This document shows positions 10,576 to 18,188 of a DNA stretch of 41,287 nucleotides, piece by piece (the first letter of the stretch is position 1; every line of letters starts with the position of its first letter). The position numbers and the translations under genes are program-made. Under the pieces are notes generated by a model. It ran no database searches, was not told where the DNA came from, and was given only the letters and a program-made list of their open reading frames with translations. This DNA comes from Candidatus Aminicenantota bacterium (lineage in GTDB: Bacteria > Acidobacteriota > Aminicenantia > JAMOAD01): positions 1 through 41,287 of the forward strand of contig JAMOVU010000080.1 in NCBI GenBank assembly GCA_027067555.1, given 5' to 3'.

Positions 10576-11019
10576 TTAAAGAAATCTTACAAACTTCAAA
10601 TTTCCTTTTTTATTTTTTTTCATAATGCAATTATTTCTCCAATCCTTTTTCTTATAGCATGCTGAAACAATCCTGAGAATACTTCCCGCCTCTCCATCAC
10701 CTTTTATTATCTTGCCCCTTATATTAAATACATCTCTGAAATTTCTTATCTCATCTTTTGTCATTCCTGGGGTTACTACAAAAATTTTATTCTCTTTATC
10801 TTTTAGTGAATATAAATATTTACCTGAAGGGCACGAGCCGCATATGTTTAAATTATAGATAAATACTACCTCCTTTGCCTCTTTAAACTCACGAGCTACA
10901 GAATAACTTATGTTGCCTATTTTAAAGCAATTTCTATTCATATATAAAAACGCCGAGCACATAATAATTATAAATAAGCCCCCTAACAATAAAAAATTAC
11001 TCACTCTATTCTTACTCAT
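10576..11019 (-). CDS. Membrane-anchored thioredoxin-like/CxxC protein (cassette 1, gene 3)
   Basis: MSKNRVSNFLLLGGLFIIIMCSAFLY TM anchor, then VVFIYNLNICGSCPSGKYLYSL with CGSC. The ORF track starts at 11070, but ATG 11019 overlaps the stop of the upstream gene (GATGAGTAA) and looks like the natural coupled start. Confidence 0.6.
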   Translation of the reverse strand: MSKNRVSNFLLLGGLFIIIMCSAFLYMNRNCFKIGNISYSVAREFKEAKEVVFIYNLNICGSCPSGKYLYSLKDKENKIFVVTPGMTKDEIRNFRDVFNIRGKIIKGDGEAGSILRIVSACYKKKDWRNNCIMKKNKKGNLKFVRFL

Positions 11020-12064
11020 CCTTAATATACACTTTATAAACATTATTTTCCAATTTCTCCCCTCTAACATTCTCTCCTGTTGATTGTCCTAACAGATAGA
11101 ACACTAAATTCTTTCCCTCTTTTTCAATAACAAAATCATACCACCTCATATATTTAAAAAATTTATTGTTATAATAATGATTTAGAATATTACCTCTTTT
11201 ATCTATCTCAAGTATCTCAAGACGAGGCATACCTAAAAGAACAAATATCCTTTCTTTGTAAACCTTCGCTGATTTTATTAGATGTGCCGGCCACAAGAAT
11301 CCAGGTTTTTTTGGAGCTTTTTTATCCCATTCTTTGAATCTATCAAGAAGAGGATATTTTATTTTGCCTTTAGAAATCAAATTAAGATTATAATCAAATT
11401 CATAAAGACCATTCCAATTTTCAGGTATATAATAAATTTTATCTTTAACAAGAACAACATTACTCCCAAATCTTAACACCCTGATTTTACTTTTATCTAA
11501 ATCATTATCACAATAATACCGCAATATCTTACCTGTCATATCCATCTTTATGATTATCGGATATCTGCCTTTATATATATCTACAAACGCACAATATATA
11601 TTATCTTTATAAAAAGTAAATTTTTTAAAGTGAACAAAACTCTTTATTCTTTTAACGAATTTAATATTATCATCAAAAACATCAAAAGCAGAGTAATGTT
11701 TAAGGAACATCCTTTTCTTATAAAATTCAATCCATAAAGGAAAATGAAAATCACCCGGACCTTTTCCAATACTTTTATACATTCTTAAAAAGCCCCCGCT
11801 CTTATCAAAAATAACAATTTTATGTCCCATGTGATCAATAATATAAAATTTATTATTGTACAATGCAATGCAAATAGGGTATTTCATAAAAGCTTCTGGT
11901 CTTTCCCTATCGAGTTTGAATTTCTTATCCACTTTCAAATATTTCCACTCTTTTTTAGATTCATAGCTTTTTTGAAGCTTAAGTTTAAATTCAAACAGTT
12001 TATCATAAGCAAATAATCTATTGATAAAAAAAAATAAAAACAGTATCAATACTGTTTTTTTCAT
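11012..12064 (-). CDS. Secreted 6-bladed beta-propeller-like protein (cassette 1, gene 2)
   Basis: Signal peptide MKKTVLILFLFFFINRLFA; repeated blade-like strands (FYIIDHMGHKIVIFDKSGGFLRMYKSIGKGPGDFHFPLWI), the G-K-G-PG-F-P pattern typical of NHL/6-bladed propellers. Confidence 0.7.
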   Translation of the reverse strand: MKKTVLILFLFFFINRLFAYDKLFEFKLKLQKSYESKKEWKYLKVDKKFKLDRERPEAFMKYPICIALYNNKFYIIDHMGHKIVIFDKSGGFLRMYKSIGKGPGDFHFPLWIEFYKKRMFLKHYSAFDVFDDNIKFVKRIKSFVHFKKFTFYKDNIYCAFVDIYKGRYPIIIKMDMTGKILRYYCDNDLDKSKIRVLRFGSNVVLVKDKIYYIPENWNGLYEFDYNLNLISKGKIKYPLLDRFKEWDKKAPKKPGFLWPAHLIKSAKVYKERIFVLLGMPRLEILEIDKRGNILNHYYNNKFFKYMRWYDFVIEKEGKNLVFYLLGQSTGENVRGEKLENNVYKVYIKDE

Positions 12065-12086
12065 ATCTTTCCTCCTATATTTGAAA

Positions 12087-12112
12087 GAGCCGTAGCTGTA
12101 TAGCTACGGCTC
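12087..12112 (-). promoter_or_regulatory. Intercistronic perfect hairpin between peptide and propeller genes (cassette 1)
   Basis: GAGCCGTAGCT-gtat-AGCTACGGCTC, perfect 11-bp stem without a long T-tract. Confidence 0.8.
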
Positions 12113-12134
12113 ACTTCATTTTACATTATTAATC

Positions 12135-12377
12135 TTAGTTTGCTGCAGGACAAGAAATTATAGGTCCGGACTTACAATAGATATCACAACTATCCGATGT
12201 TCCAGGTTCTCCGCATGAAGCCGCTCCTCTACATGATGTCAAAGAACTACATCCTAAATCACCACTACCTGCATTCATCATCGCCTTAACTTTAATAGTC
12301 ATTGTAACAATTGCTATTATCCCTAATAATATAATTAAAGCTATTGCTATTTTTTTCTTACCTCTTTTCTTTAACAT
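12135..12377 (-). CDS. Short secreted Cys-rich peptide (80 aa, 6 Cys; cassette 1, gene 1)
   Basis: Strong SD (AAAGGAGGTAAGGTT-ATG), Lys-rich start plus TM/signal MLKKRGKKKIAIALIILLGIIAIVTMTIKVKA, then GDLGCSSLTSCRGAASCGEPGTSDSCDIYCKSGPIISCPAAN. Confidence 0.7.
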   Translation of the reverse strand: MLKKRGKKKIAIALIILLGIIAIVTMTIKVKAMMNAGSGDLGCSSLTSCRGAASCGEPGTSDSCDIYCKSGPIISCPAAN

Positions 12378-12380
12378 AAC

Positions 12381-12443
12381 CTTACCTCCTTTTTTAAAAC
12401 TTTTTTTGATTAGATAAGCTTTTCAGCTTCACAGGAGGTAGGG
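12381..12443 (-). promoter_or_regulatory. Candidate anti-SD/SD sequestering helix upstream of the cassette 1 peptide gene
   Basis: Minus strand CCCTACCTCCT (12443-12433) can pair with the gene's own SD AGGAGGTAAG (12390-12381), 8 contiguous bp across a 42-nt loop; conserved in cassette 2. Confidence 0.55.
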
Positions 12444-12454
12444 TCATGGTGGTT

Positions 12455-12652
12455 TTAATCTGTTATTGCAAAACTTTTCATATATGCATTTTCTATAGGG
12501 AAATATGAGTATGTGTGTGTGTGTGACAAAGCACTCAACCACAAGCCGGATATGTCTTGTCCTAAAATAAGATTCAAAGCCATTAAGTCTTTGTGAGAGT
12601 TGTCCTCTATTAAAATATCCTTTGCTCCACTTTTTCTTTCAAAGCTTATCAT
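12455..12652 (-). CDS. Candidate leader ORF (65 aa) of cassette 1
   Basis: ATG lies about 24 nt downstream of the -10 box. N-terminus MISFERKSG and C-terminus K-FAITD are shared with the cassette 2 leader ORF; the middle contains a CA-repeat-encoded HTHT. Confidence 0.35.
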   Translation of the reverse strand: MISFERKSGAKDILIEDNSHKDLMALNLILGQDISGLWLSALSHTHTYSYFPIENAYMKSFAITD

Positions 12653-12675
12653 ACTCTTTCCCGCCTTAATGTTTC

Positions 12676-12704
12676 AATATATGAAACCATAGCAGGTTTG
12701 TCAA
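12676..12704 (-). promoter_or_regulatory. Sigma70 promoter of cassette 1
   Basis: Minus strand TTGACA-17 nt-TATATT; same spacing and near-identical sequence in cassette 2. Confidence 0.8.
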
Positions 12705-13009
12705 GCTTTTTTGAAATTTTAAATTCTTAAAAATATCAGCACAGATTTCTATAAAAACTACCGTTTCGATAACCGCTTTTATTGTGAAAGGTTTCAGTAA
12801 AAAAATAAATTTGGAATAACTAAATATATGATAAATTTTTTACAATAATAAAATCTCATTAAAAACTAAGCTACTCTTAACCTTCAAGACTCAAACAGCT
12901 TAAAGCTGTGTCCCGTCCTAAAAAAACTGTTCAGCCGTTCGGCTCTTCTGTGGATTTTACTTATCTGCTATGGCGGATCTCCTCACCACAGGAGAATCTC
13001 CGCTATCGC

Positions 13010-13516
13010 TTATTTTCTACAGTTATCATCACAAGCCTTTAATATATTATAAGCTTTGTAGTAAAATGATAACAAAAATTTCTTCAAATATTCTTTTTCA
13101 GCGGGAACTCCGGGAAGGATAAAATATACTATTCCTCTTTCGTCAACTCCGTAAATCGTAGGAGAGTAAATAGGTAAAAATTTACGGTATTTCTTTGACA
13201 TTGGCTCAAGTTCAAACTTTGCTCCGGTGATTTCTCTCAGTTCCTTCTCATTTCCAAGTTCTCTTTCTGAAACTATTCCTCTTACTACAAAATAATCGGG
13301 TAGCTCATTTAAAACATCTATTACACGCAAACAATCATGACAATTCCTCTTTGAAAAAAACATGTAGATGTAAAAGACAGGATTATTCGATTCCTTACGT
13401 TTTACAGTTTTTTTTACCGGAAAGTGTTGAAGTATCGGCTCTCTGCTATTTTTGTAAATAATACTTGAAAGAAATAAAATCCCTACAAGTAAAGTTCCTA
13501 TTATATAGTTTTTCAT
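13010..13516 (-). CDS. Membrane-anchored thioredoxin-like protein with CxxC (cassette 2, gene 3)
   Basis: N-terminal TM; FYIYMFFSKRNCHDCLRVIDVLNELPDYFVVRGIV with CHDC after a beta strand; IYGVDERGIVYFILPG. Confidence 0.7.
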   Translation of the reverse strand: MKNYIIGTLLVGILFLSSIIYKNSREPILQHFPVKKTVKRKESNNPVFYIYMFFSKRNCHDCLRVIDVLNELPDYFVVRGIVSERELGNEKELREITGAKFELEPMSKKYRKFLPIYSPTIYGVDERGIVYFILPGVPAEKEYLKKFLLSFYYKAYNILKACDDNCRK

Positions 13517-13519
13517 TTT

Positions 13520-14620
13520 TTACTTACCCTCATCAATCATTTTAAATTTGAGAATCTTAAATTTCAGATCATCAAACTTATAGGTTTCAGATTGTAAAAC
13601 ATATAAAATTTTCTCCTTACGTTTATAATAAAAAAGAGGATTCCTATCGCTTCTTACCAAAATAGTTTCACTAATTAATGCACCCCTCTTATCATATACA
13701 TGCAAGTAATATGCTTTATTATCTTTTCGTTTATTAAAAAAAGAAAAAATCACCCCTATTTTATTTTTCTCCACAAAAAATATTCGGTTAACATAGGATT
13801 TTTGATACAAATAATCAGCAGCTTCTTTTAGTTTTCTCATTCTTATTAATTTTTTCAATTTCGTCGAAAACACAGGTTTAATGAACTTACTGCTTCTCCC
13901 TTTAATAATAGAAATATTGTTTTTATTTATTACTACCAATCTTAAATTAACGACAGGACATTGGACAAAACTTCCGTCAAAATAATCTCCCAAAATGGCA
14001 GGAGAAATTTTGATAAGGTCATTTACTAAAAATTTGGAATATTCTTTGTCTGTTTTTGATTCGTAAAGGAACCTGGAAGGAAGTAAAAAATTAAATTTTT
14101 GTTTACTTAAATCGTACAATGCGAGGGAATAATAAACTCTTTTATTGTCTTTAATCTTATACATTACACCTGAAATAACTAAATTATTATCATCTATAAT
14201 CTTCATATCGGAAACAAAAAAAGGTAATGACGAGTTTTTTACAAAATGAATACTTCCTTTTTCTTTAACAAAATGCAATAATTTTCTCCTTCTAAAATCA
14301 TAAACAATAATTTCATTTTTCCTTCCTGTTATTAGAGAAGGTGAAACAAATTCACCCGGCCCTAAACCTTTCCTTCCAAACTTTTTAAGAAAATTTCCTT
14401 TTTTATTATAAATTTTTATATCTAACGCACCTTTATCAATTAGAAAAATATCCTCCACTCTATCAACAAATAATGCGGTAGGTTTTAAAATAAAATTATT
14501 ATTATGTTTAAGATAAAACATTTCTATTTTTTTTATATTAAAACTATGTAAATTAACTACAAAAATTTGTAGGGATAAAACAAATATCATAAATATAAAT
14601 TTATAAGTTTTCCACATCAT
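13520..14620 (-). CDS. Secreted 6-bladed beta-propeller-like protein (cassette 2, gene 2)
   Basis: Signal peptide; TALFVDRVEDIFLIDKGALDIKIYNKKGNFLKKFGRKGLGPGEFVSPSLITG propeller blade motif; same position and size as the cassette 1 homologue. Confidence 0.75.
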   Translation of the reverse strand: MMWKTYKFIFMIFVLSLQIFVVNLHSFNIKKIEMFYLKHNNNFILKPTALFVDRVEDIFLIDKGALDIKIYNKKGNFLKKFGRKGLGPGEFVSPSLITGRKNEIIVYDFRRRKLLHFVKEKGSIHFVKNSSLPFFVSDMKIIDDNNLVISGVMYKIKDNKRVYYSLALYDLSKQKFNFLLPSRFLYESKTDKEYSKFLVNDLIKISPAILGDYFDGSFVQCPVVNLRLVVINKNNISIIKGRSSKFIKPVFSTKLKKLIRMRKLKEAADYLYQKSYVNRIFFVEKNKIGVIFSFFNKRKDNKAYYLHVYDKRGALISETILVRSDRNPLFYYKRKEKILYVLQSETYKFDDLKFKILKFKMIDEGK

Positions 14621-14648
14621 TTTTTCTCCTTGTTAATTAATTAAAGAT

Positions 14649-14675
14649 GGCAAGGAGCTTTAACAGCTCCTTGCC
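14649..14675 (-). promoter_or_regulatory. Intercistronic perfect hairpin between peptide and propeller genes (cassette 2)
   Basis: GGCAAGGAGCT-ttaac-AGCTCCTTGCC, perfect 11-bp stem; sequence unrelated to the hairpin at 12087 but same position and stem length. Confidence 0.8.
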
Positions 14676-14688
14676 TTAACAGCTATTT

Positions 14689-14898
14689 CTATGGAGTTAC
14701 AATTATACAATCAATTTTCCAATCAGTTGCACAATCATATCTATTTTCACCAAAGATATATACTAATGCACCATCCCATCCGTTATCATCTGCCCATACA
14801 GGGGTTTGTATAAAATTCGCAACAGAAAAGAAAACACCCATTGCCATTAAAACTATCATTAACCCCACAATAATTTTTTTACCTATTTTTTTCAACAT
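14689..14898 (-). CDS. Short secreted Cys-containing peptide (69 aa, 2 Cys; cassette 2, gene 1)
   Basis: SD AGGAGGTAAG; MLKKIGKKIIVGLMIVLMAMGVFFSVANFIQTPVWA leader, similar to MLKKRGKKKIAIALIIL in cassette 1; mature part DDNGWDGALVYIFGENRYDCATDWKIDCIIVTP. Confidence 0.65.
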   Translation of the reverse strand: MLKKIGKKIIVGLMIVLMAMGVFFSVANFIQTPVWADDNGWDGALVYIFGENRYDCATDWKIDCIIVTP

Positions 14899-14901
14899 TT
14901 T

Positions 14902-14968
14902 CTTACCTCCTATCTTAATTTTTTTCTTTTTTTGATTAAATAAATTCCCCGCTTCACAGGAGGTAGGG
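14902..14968 (-). promoter_or_regulatory. Candidate anti-SD/SD sequestering helix upstream of the cassette 2 peptide gene
   Basis: Minus strand CCCTACCTCCT (14968-14958) complementary to AGGAGGTAAG (14911-14902); 46-nt loop of mostly different sequence from copy 1. Confidence 0.55.
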
Positions 14969-14979
14969 TCATGGTGGCT

Positions 14980-15237
14980 TTAATCTGTTATTGCAAAATC
15001 TTTCATATATGCACTTTTTCTGGAGAAATGTGAGAATTGTGTGTGCGTGTGTGTGTGTGTGTGTGTGAAATAGTCGAAGGTTGAAAGTAGAAAGTCGAAA
15101 GAAGCCATTAAGCTTAAAGCTTCAAAGCTTTTCAGACAGCTCTTTCGGCTTAAAGCTATCAAAGCAATTAAGCTTTTACGAGATTTAATCTGTCCTAAAA
15201 TACCCTTTTCGCCACTTTTTCTTTCAAAGCTTATCAT
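14980..15237 (-). CDS. Candidate leader ORF (85 aa) of cassette 2 with CA dinucleotide microsatellite
   Basis: MISFERKSG...HTHTHTHTHT...KDFAITD; start and stop at equivalent positions to copy 1. Confidence 0.35.
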   Translation of the reverse strand: MISFERKSGEKGILGQIKSRKSLIALIALSRKSCLKSFEALSLMASFDFLLSTFDYFTHTHTHTHTQFSHFSRKSAYMKDFAITD

Positions 15238-15260
15238 ACTCTTTCCCGCCTTAATGTTTC

Positions 15261-15289
15261 AATATATGAAATAATAGCAGGTTTGTCAA
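15261..15289 (-). promoter_or_regulatory. Sigma70 promoter of cassette 2
   Basis: Minus strand TTGACA-17 nt-TATATT. Confidence 0.8.
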
Positions 15290-15501
15290 GCTTTTTTGAA
15301 ATTTTATATTTTCACCATCTTTATATTATTCAAATCATATCATAGCTGTTCGTCTTGAAAAGGCAATTCATGAATTGCTTCCACGGTAGCCACTACCGCA
15401 CATTGCTAAAATCAGTTCAGAAGTTTACCCCCTCCCGAGTGTCTTGCCTTGAATGCTCAATGGTTTTTAATCCATCACTTATTCGAGTTTTTAGGTTTTC
15501 T

Positions 15502-16554
15502 TCAGTTGCTTTTTTGATAATTTTTCCCGGAAAATTCTATAATCAAATTCTTAAACGTCAGTTGCAAGAGAATGTTAAATAGCTCTCCAAAACCAAGCTC
15601 TGCTTTTTCAATTAGTTCATCAATACTTATCATTCTGTCTCCTGGAATCAAATCAAGAACTTTCCTCTCTTTTTCAGAAAGTATAATTTCCTCTTCCACA
15701 AATTTCACTTTTCCCTTATAGTATGGTAATTCAAGTATATCATCAGGGGATAAAATTAAGTTTGCTCCGTTTTTTATCAAAGTGTTAGTACCTAAAGAAT
15801 TTTCTGAATCAATGTTGCCCGGAATAGCCCCCACATCCCTGCCTTCTTCAAGAGCAAGCATAGCAGTTATTAAAGAACCACTTCTCTCCTTAGCCTCAAT
15901 TACAAGAGTAAACATGGATAACCCTGCAATAATTCTATTCCTGATAGGAAAATTTGAAGGGTGAGTCACTGTAAGAGGAGAAAATTCTGATATTACACAT
16001 CCATTCTCAATTATCTCTCTAAAAAGTTTCTTATTCCTTGCAGGATAAACCTTTGTCAAGCTACTGCCCAAAACAGCAACAGTCTTTCCATATGATAAAG
16101 CTCCTTTATGTGCATAAGTATCTATCCCGTTTGCCATGCCACTTACTATTACAAGACCTTTTTTTGAAAGATAGTTGGAAAAAAAAGTAGCTTGTTTAAT
16201 CCCATAAGAAGTGGGCTTCCTTGTCCCAACTATGCTAATTAACGGTTTTCTTAAAACCGACATATCCCCTTTATAAAACAAAACAAGAGGAGGAGCATAG
16301 ATATTTTTTAAATTTTCAGGATAATTATCATCTGTGATATAAATAGTTTTTACTGAGTTATCTTCAAGAAGTTTTTTTAATTTACTATATTCTTCTTTTG
16401 CAAAAGTCTTTATTCTTTGTTCTTTTAAAGGATTTTCTATCTCAAAATCTTCTTTTCCTTTTAATACATTTATTTTTACTTTTTCCAAAAGTTTCAAATC
16501 TTTTGGAAAAATTGTTTGAACAAATAAAAGTTTCTCTTTTAATGAAAAATTCAA
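15502..16554 (-). CDS. dprA: DNA-processing protein DprA (Smf)
   Basis: PLISIVGTRKPTSYG, VIVSGMANGIDTYAHKGAL, AVLGSSLTKVYPARNKKL, SEFSPLTVTHPSNFPIRNRIIAGLS. Confidence 0.95.
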   Translation of the reverse strand: MNFSLKEKLLFVQTIFPKDLKLLEKVKINVLKGKEDFEIENPLKEQRIKTFAKEEYSKLKKLLEDNSVKTIYITDDNYPENLKNIYAPPLVLFYKGDMSVLRKPLISIVGTRKPTSYGIKQATFFSNYLSKKGLVIVSGMANGIDTYAHKGALSYGKTVAVLGSSLTKVYPARNKKLFREIIENGCVISEFSPLTVTHPSNFPIRNRIIAGLSMFTLVIEAKERSGSLITAMLALEEGRDVGAIPGNIDSENSLGTNTLIKNGANLILSPDDILELPYYKGKVKFVEEEIILSEKERKVLDLIPGDRMISIDELIEKAELGFGELFNILLQLTFKNLIIEFSGKNYQKSN

Positions 16555-17429
16555 TCTTCCTTATTAGGAAGTAACAAAATAGGTATTTGAGACCGTGAAA
16601 CGATTTTTTCCGCTACACTTCCCATAAAGAATTTTGACAATCCCGATCGCGAATGAGTAGCTGTTATTATAAGATCGCTTTTTTTCTTTTTAGCATAATC
16701 CACTATTGCATCAGCCGCATCTATGGCTTTCACAATATTATACCTGGCTTTTGCTTTTACATCTTTTAAAGAATTATCCAACTTCTTTGAAATCTTTTGC
16801 ACTAATTTTTCCAATGTTTCAAAGGGAAACTCATACTCATAAAGTTCCATCACATGCAAAACATCAATCATGCTATCAAACTTTCTTGCTAAAACTTCCG
16901 CCCAGGCTAACTCTGTTTCCATTATAGGTTCCAAATCAACAGGAACAAGCATGTCTGAAAACTCCATTGTTCTCTTTTTTTTGGAGGAAAGAAATATAGG
17001 TTTTTTACAGTGATGAATTAATCGATTTGTAGTGCTTCCGAGCAATAATCTTTCCCAAAGCGGGTGACTTTTCTTTCCTATGAAAATCATGTCTATCTTA
17101 TTTTTTTCAGCACTCTCTATTATTTTCTCATAAGCTGCACCATCACTAATTATAATATCATCAAAACTTATCTTTTTTCTCTTTTCAATTGCCCTAATTT
17201 TTCTCACAGCAGCCTTATTTATTCTCATAAAATTGAGCTCCATCTCTTTTGAATCAACAAAAGCATCATCATAAATTAAAGGTGGTAGATTTGGTATTAC
17301 ATGAATAGCATAAAGCTTAGCATCAAAATTTTTCTTAAAGAAAAGTGCATAATCAAGCGCACTTAAGGATTCTCTGCTAAAATCCGTCGCCCACAAAATC
17401 TTTTTAATTCTTAATTTTTTCTTCATCAT
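16551..17429 (-). CDS. Universal stress protein, two tandem UspA domains
   Basis: KILWATDFSRESLSALDYAL...MIFIGKKSHPLWERLLLGSTTNRLIHHCKKPIFL and DLIITATHSRSGLSKFFMGSVAEKIVSRSQIPILLLP. Confidence 0.93.
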   Translation of the reverse strand: MMKKKLRIKKILWATDFSRESLSALDYALFFKKNFDAKLYAIHVIPNLPPLIYDDAFVDSKEMELNFMRINKAAVRKIRAIEKRKKISFDDIIISDGAAYEKIIESAEKNKIDMIFIGKKSHPLWERLLLGSTTNRLIHHCKKPIFLSSKKKRTMEFSDMLVPVDLEPIMETELAWAEVLARKFDSMIDVLHVMELYEYEFPFETLEKLVQKISKKLDNSLKDVKAKARYNIVKAIDAADAIVDYAKKKKSDLIITATHSRSGLSKFFMGSVAEKIVSRSQIPILLLPNKED

Positions 17430-17438
17430 AGCCTCCCA

Positions 17439-18188
17439 TTATTGCACTATCTCAAAGATAGCTTCAATATTACAAAATTTCACCATATCTCCGTTTTTTA
17501 ATTTATAGGGGATATTCTCTTTTAACTTCTCTCCATTTAAAAAAGTCCCATTTAACACACCTAACTCCTCTTTTATAAAAAATTCATTTTGATCATAAAA
17601 TATTACTGCATGTTTTCTTGATATGTACTTTCCCTTATCTTCAGCGGAAAGATCTATATCAGGTACATAGTTCATAGATAAAACTTTTCTTCCTATTGTA
17701 TTCACCACATTCTTAATAGGAACTTTTCTGTTTGATGGCACAATTCTTAAGAATGCTTTAACATGTGGAGGAAGTTCTTTTCTATCCTTTGTCTCCAATT
17801 TATCTGTCTCAATTTTAGGTAATTTTAAATTTTTAAATAATGTTTCAAGAGAAAATAATCTTTCGGAATACTTCTTTAAAATTGAAAGGGAAATTTCCGG
17901 ATCTTTAATAATTATTTCATTTAATATTTGAGGAGGAAGCTCAACAACTCTTGTATTATCCTCTTCTACAAAAGCAGTATAAAAACGAGGGGTATTGATT
18001 AAAGTGGAAGGAACTCCTATTATATCTCCCTTTTTAGCCTCATCAACAAGAATATAATTATCATCCTTAAACCTTTTCAACAAAATAGTTCCTGATTGAA
18101 TCACATAAGCCCCTTTTGCAGGATCACCTTCCTTAAAAAGTATCTCTCCTTTATTAAGAATTTTTGTTAACTTTTGCCACTTTGTCAT
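17439..18188 (-). CDS. Cyclic nucleotide-binding-like plus FHA domain protein
   Basis: N-terminal KGEILFKEGDPAKGAYVIQSGTILLKR (cNMP-binding fold); C-terminal YISRKHAVIFYDQNEFFIKEELGVLNGTFLNGEKL (FHA). Confidence 0.88.
   Translation of the reverse strand: MTKWQKLTKILNKGEILFKEGDPAKGAYVIQSGTILLKRFKDDNYILVDEAKKGDIIGVPSTLINTPRFYTAFVEEDNTRVVELPPQILNEIIIKDPEISLSILKKYSERLFSLETLFKNLKLPKIETDKLETKDRKELPPHVKAFLRIVPSNRKVPIKNVVNTIGRKVLSMNYVPDIDLSAEDKGKYISRKHAVIFYDQNEFFIKEELGVLNGTFLNGEKLKENIPYKLKNGDMVKFCNIEAIFEIVQ

Larger units (their letters stand above)
12428..12721 (-). repeat. Duplicated promoter/leader element, copy 1
   Basis: Both ends nearly identical to 14952-15306 (ttcacaggaggtagggtcatggtgg...; actttttctttcaaagcttatcatactctttcccgccttaatgtttcaatatatgaa...), with a divergent middle. 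Confidence 0.85.
14952..15306 (-). repeat. Duplicated promoter/leader element, copy 2
   Basis: See copy 1 at 12428-12721. Confidence 0.85.

Noticed and set aside
12905-12945. Intrinsic terminator after cassette 2 (AGCCGAACGGCT ... TTTTTTT on minus strand)
   Set aside because: The T7 run is separated from a short 4-bp stem by 6 nt; too weak to call without RNA data.
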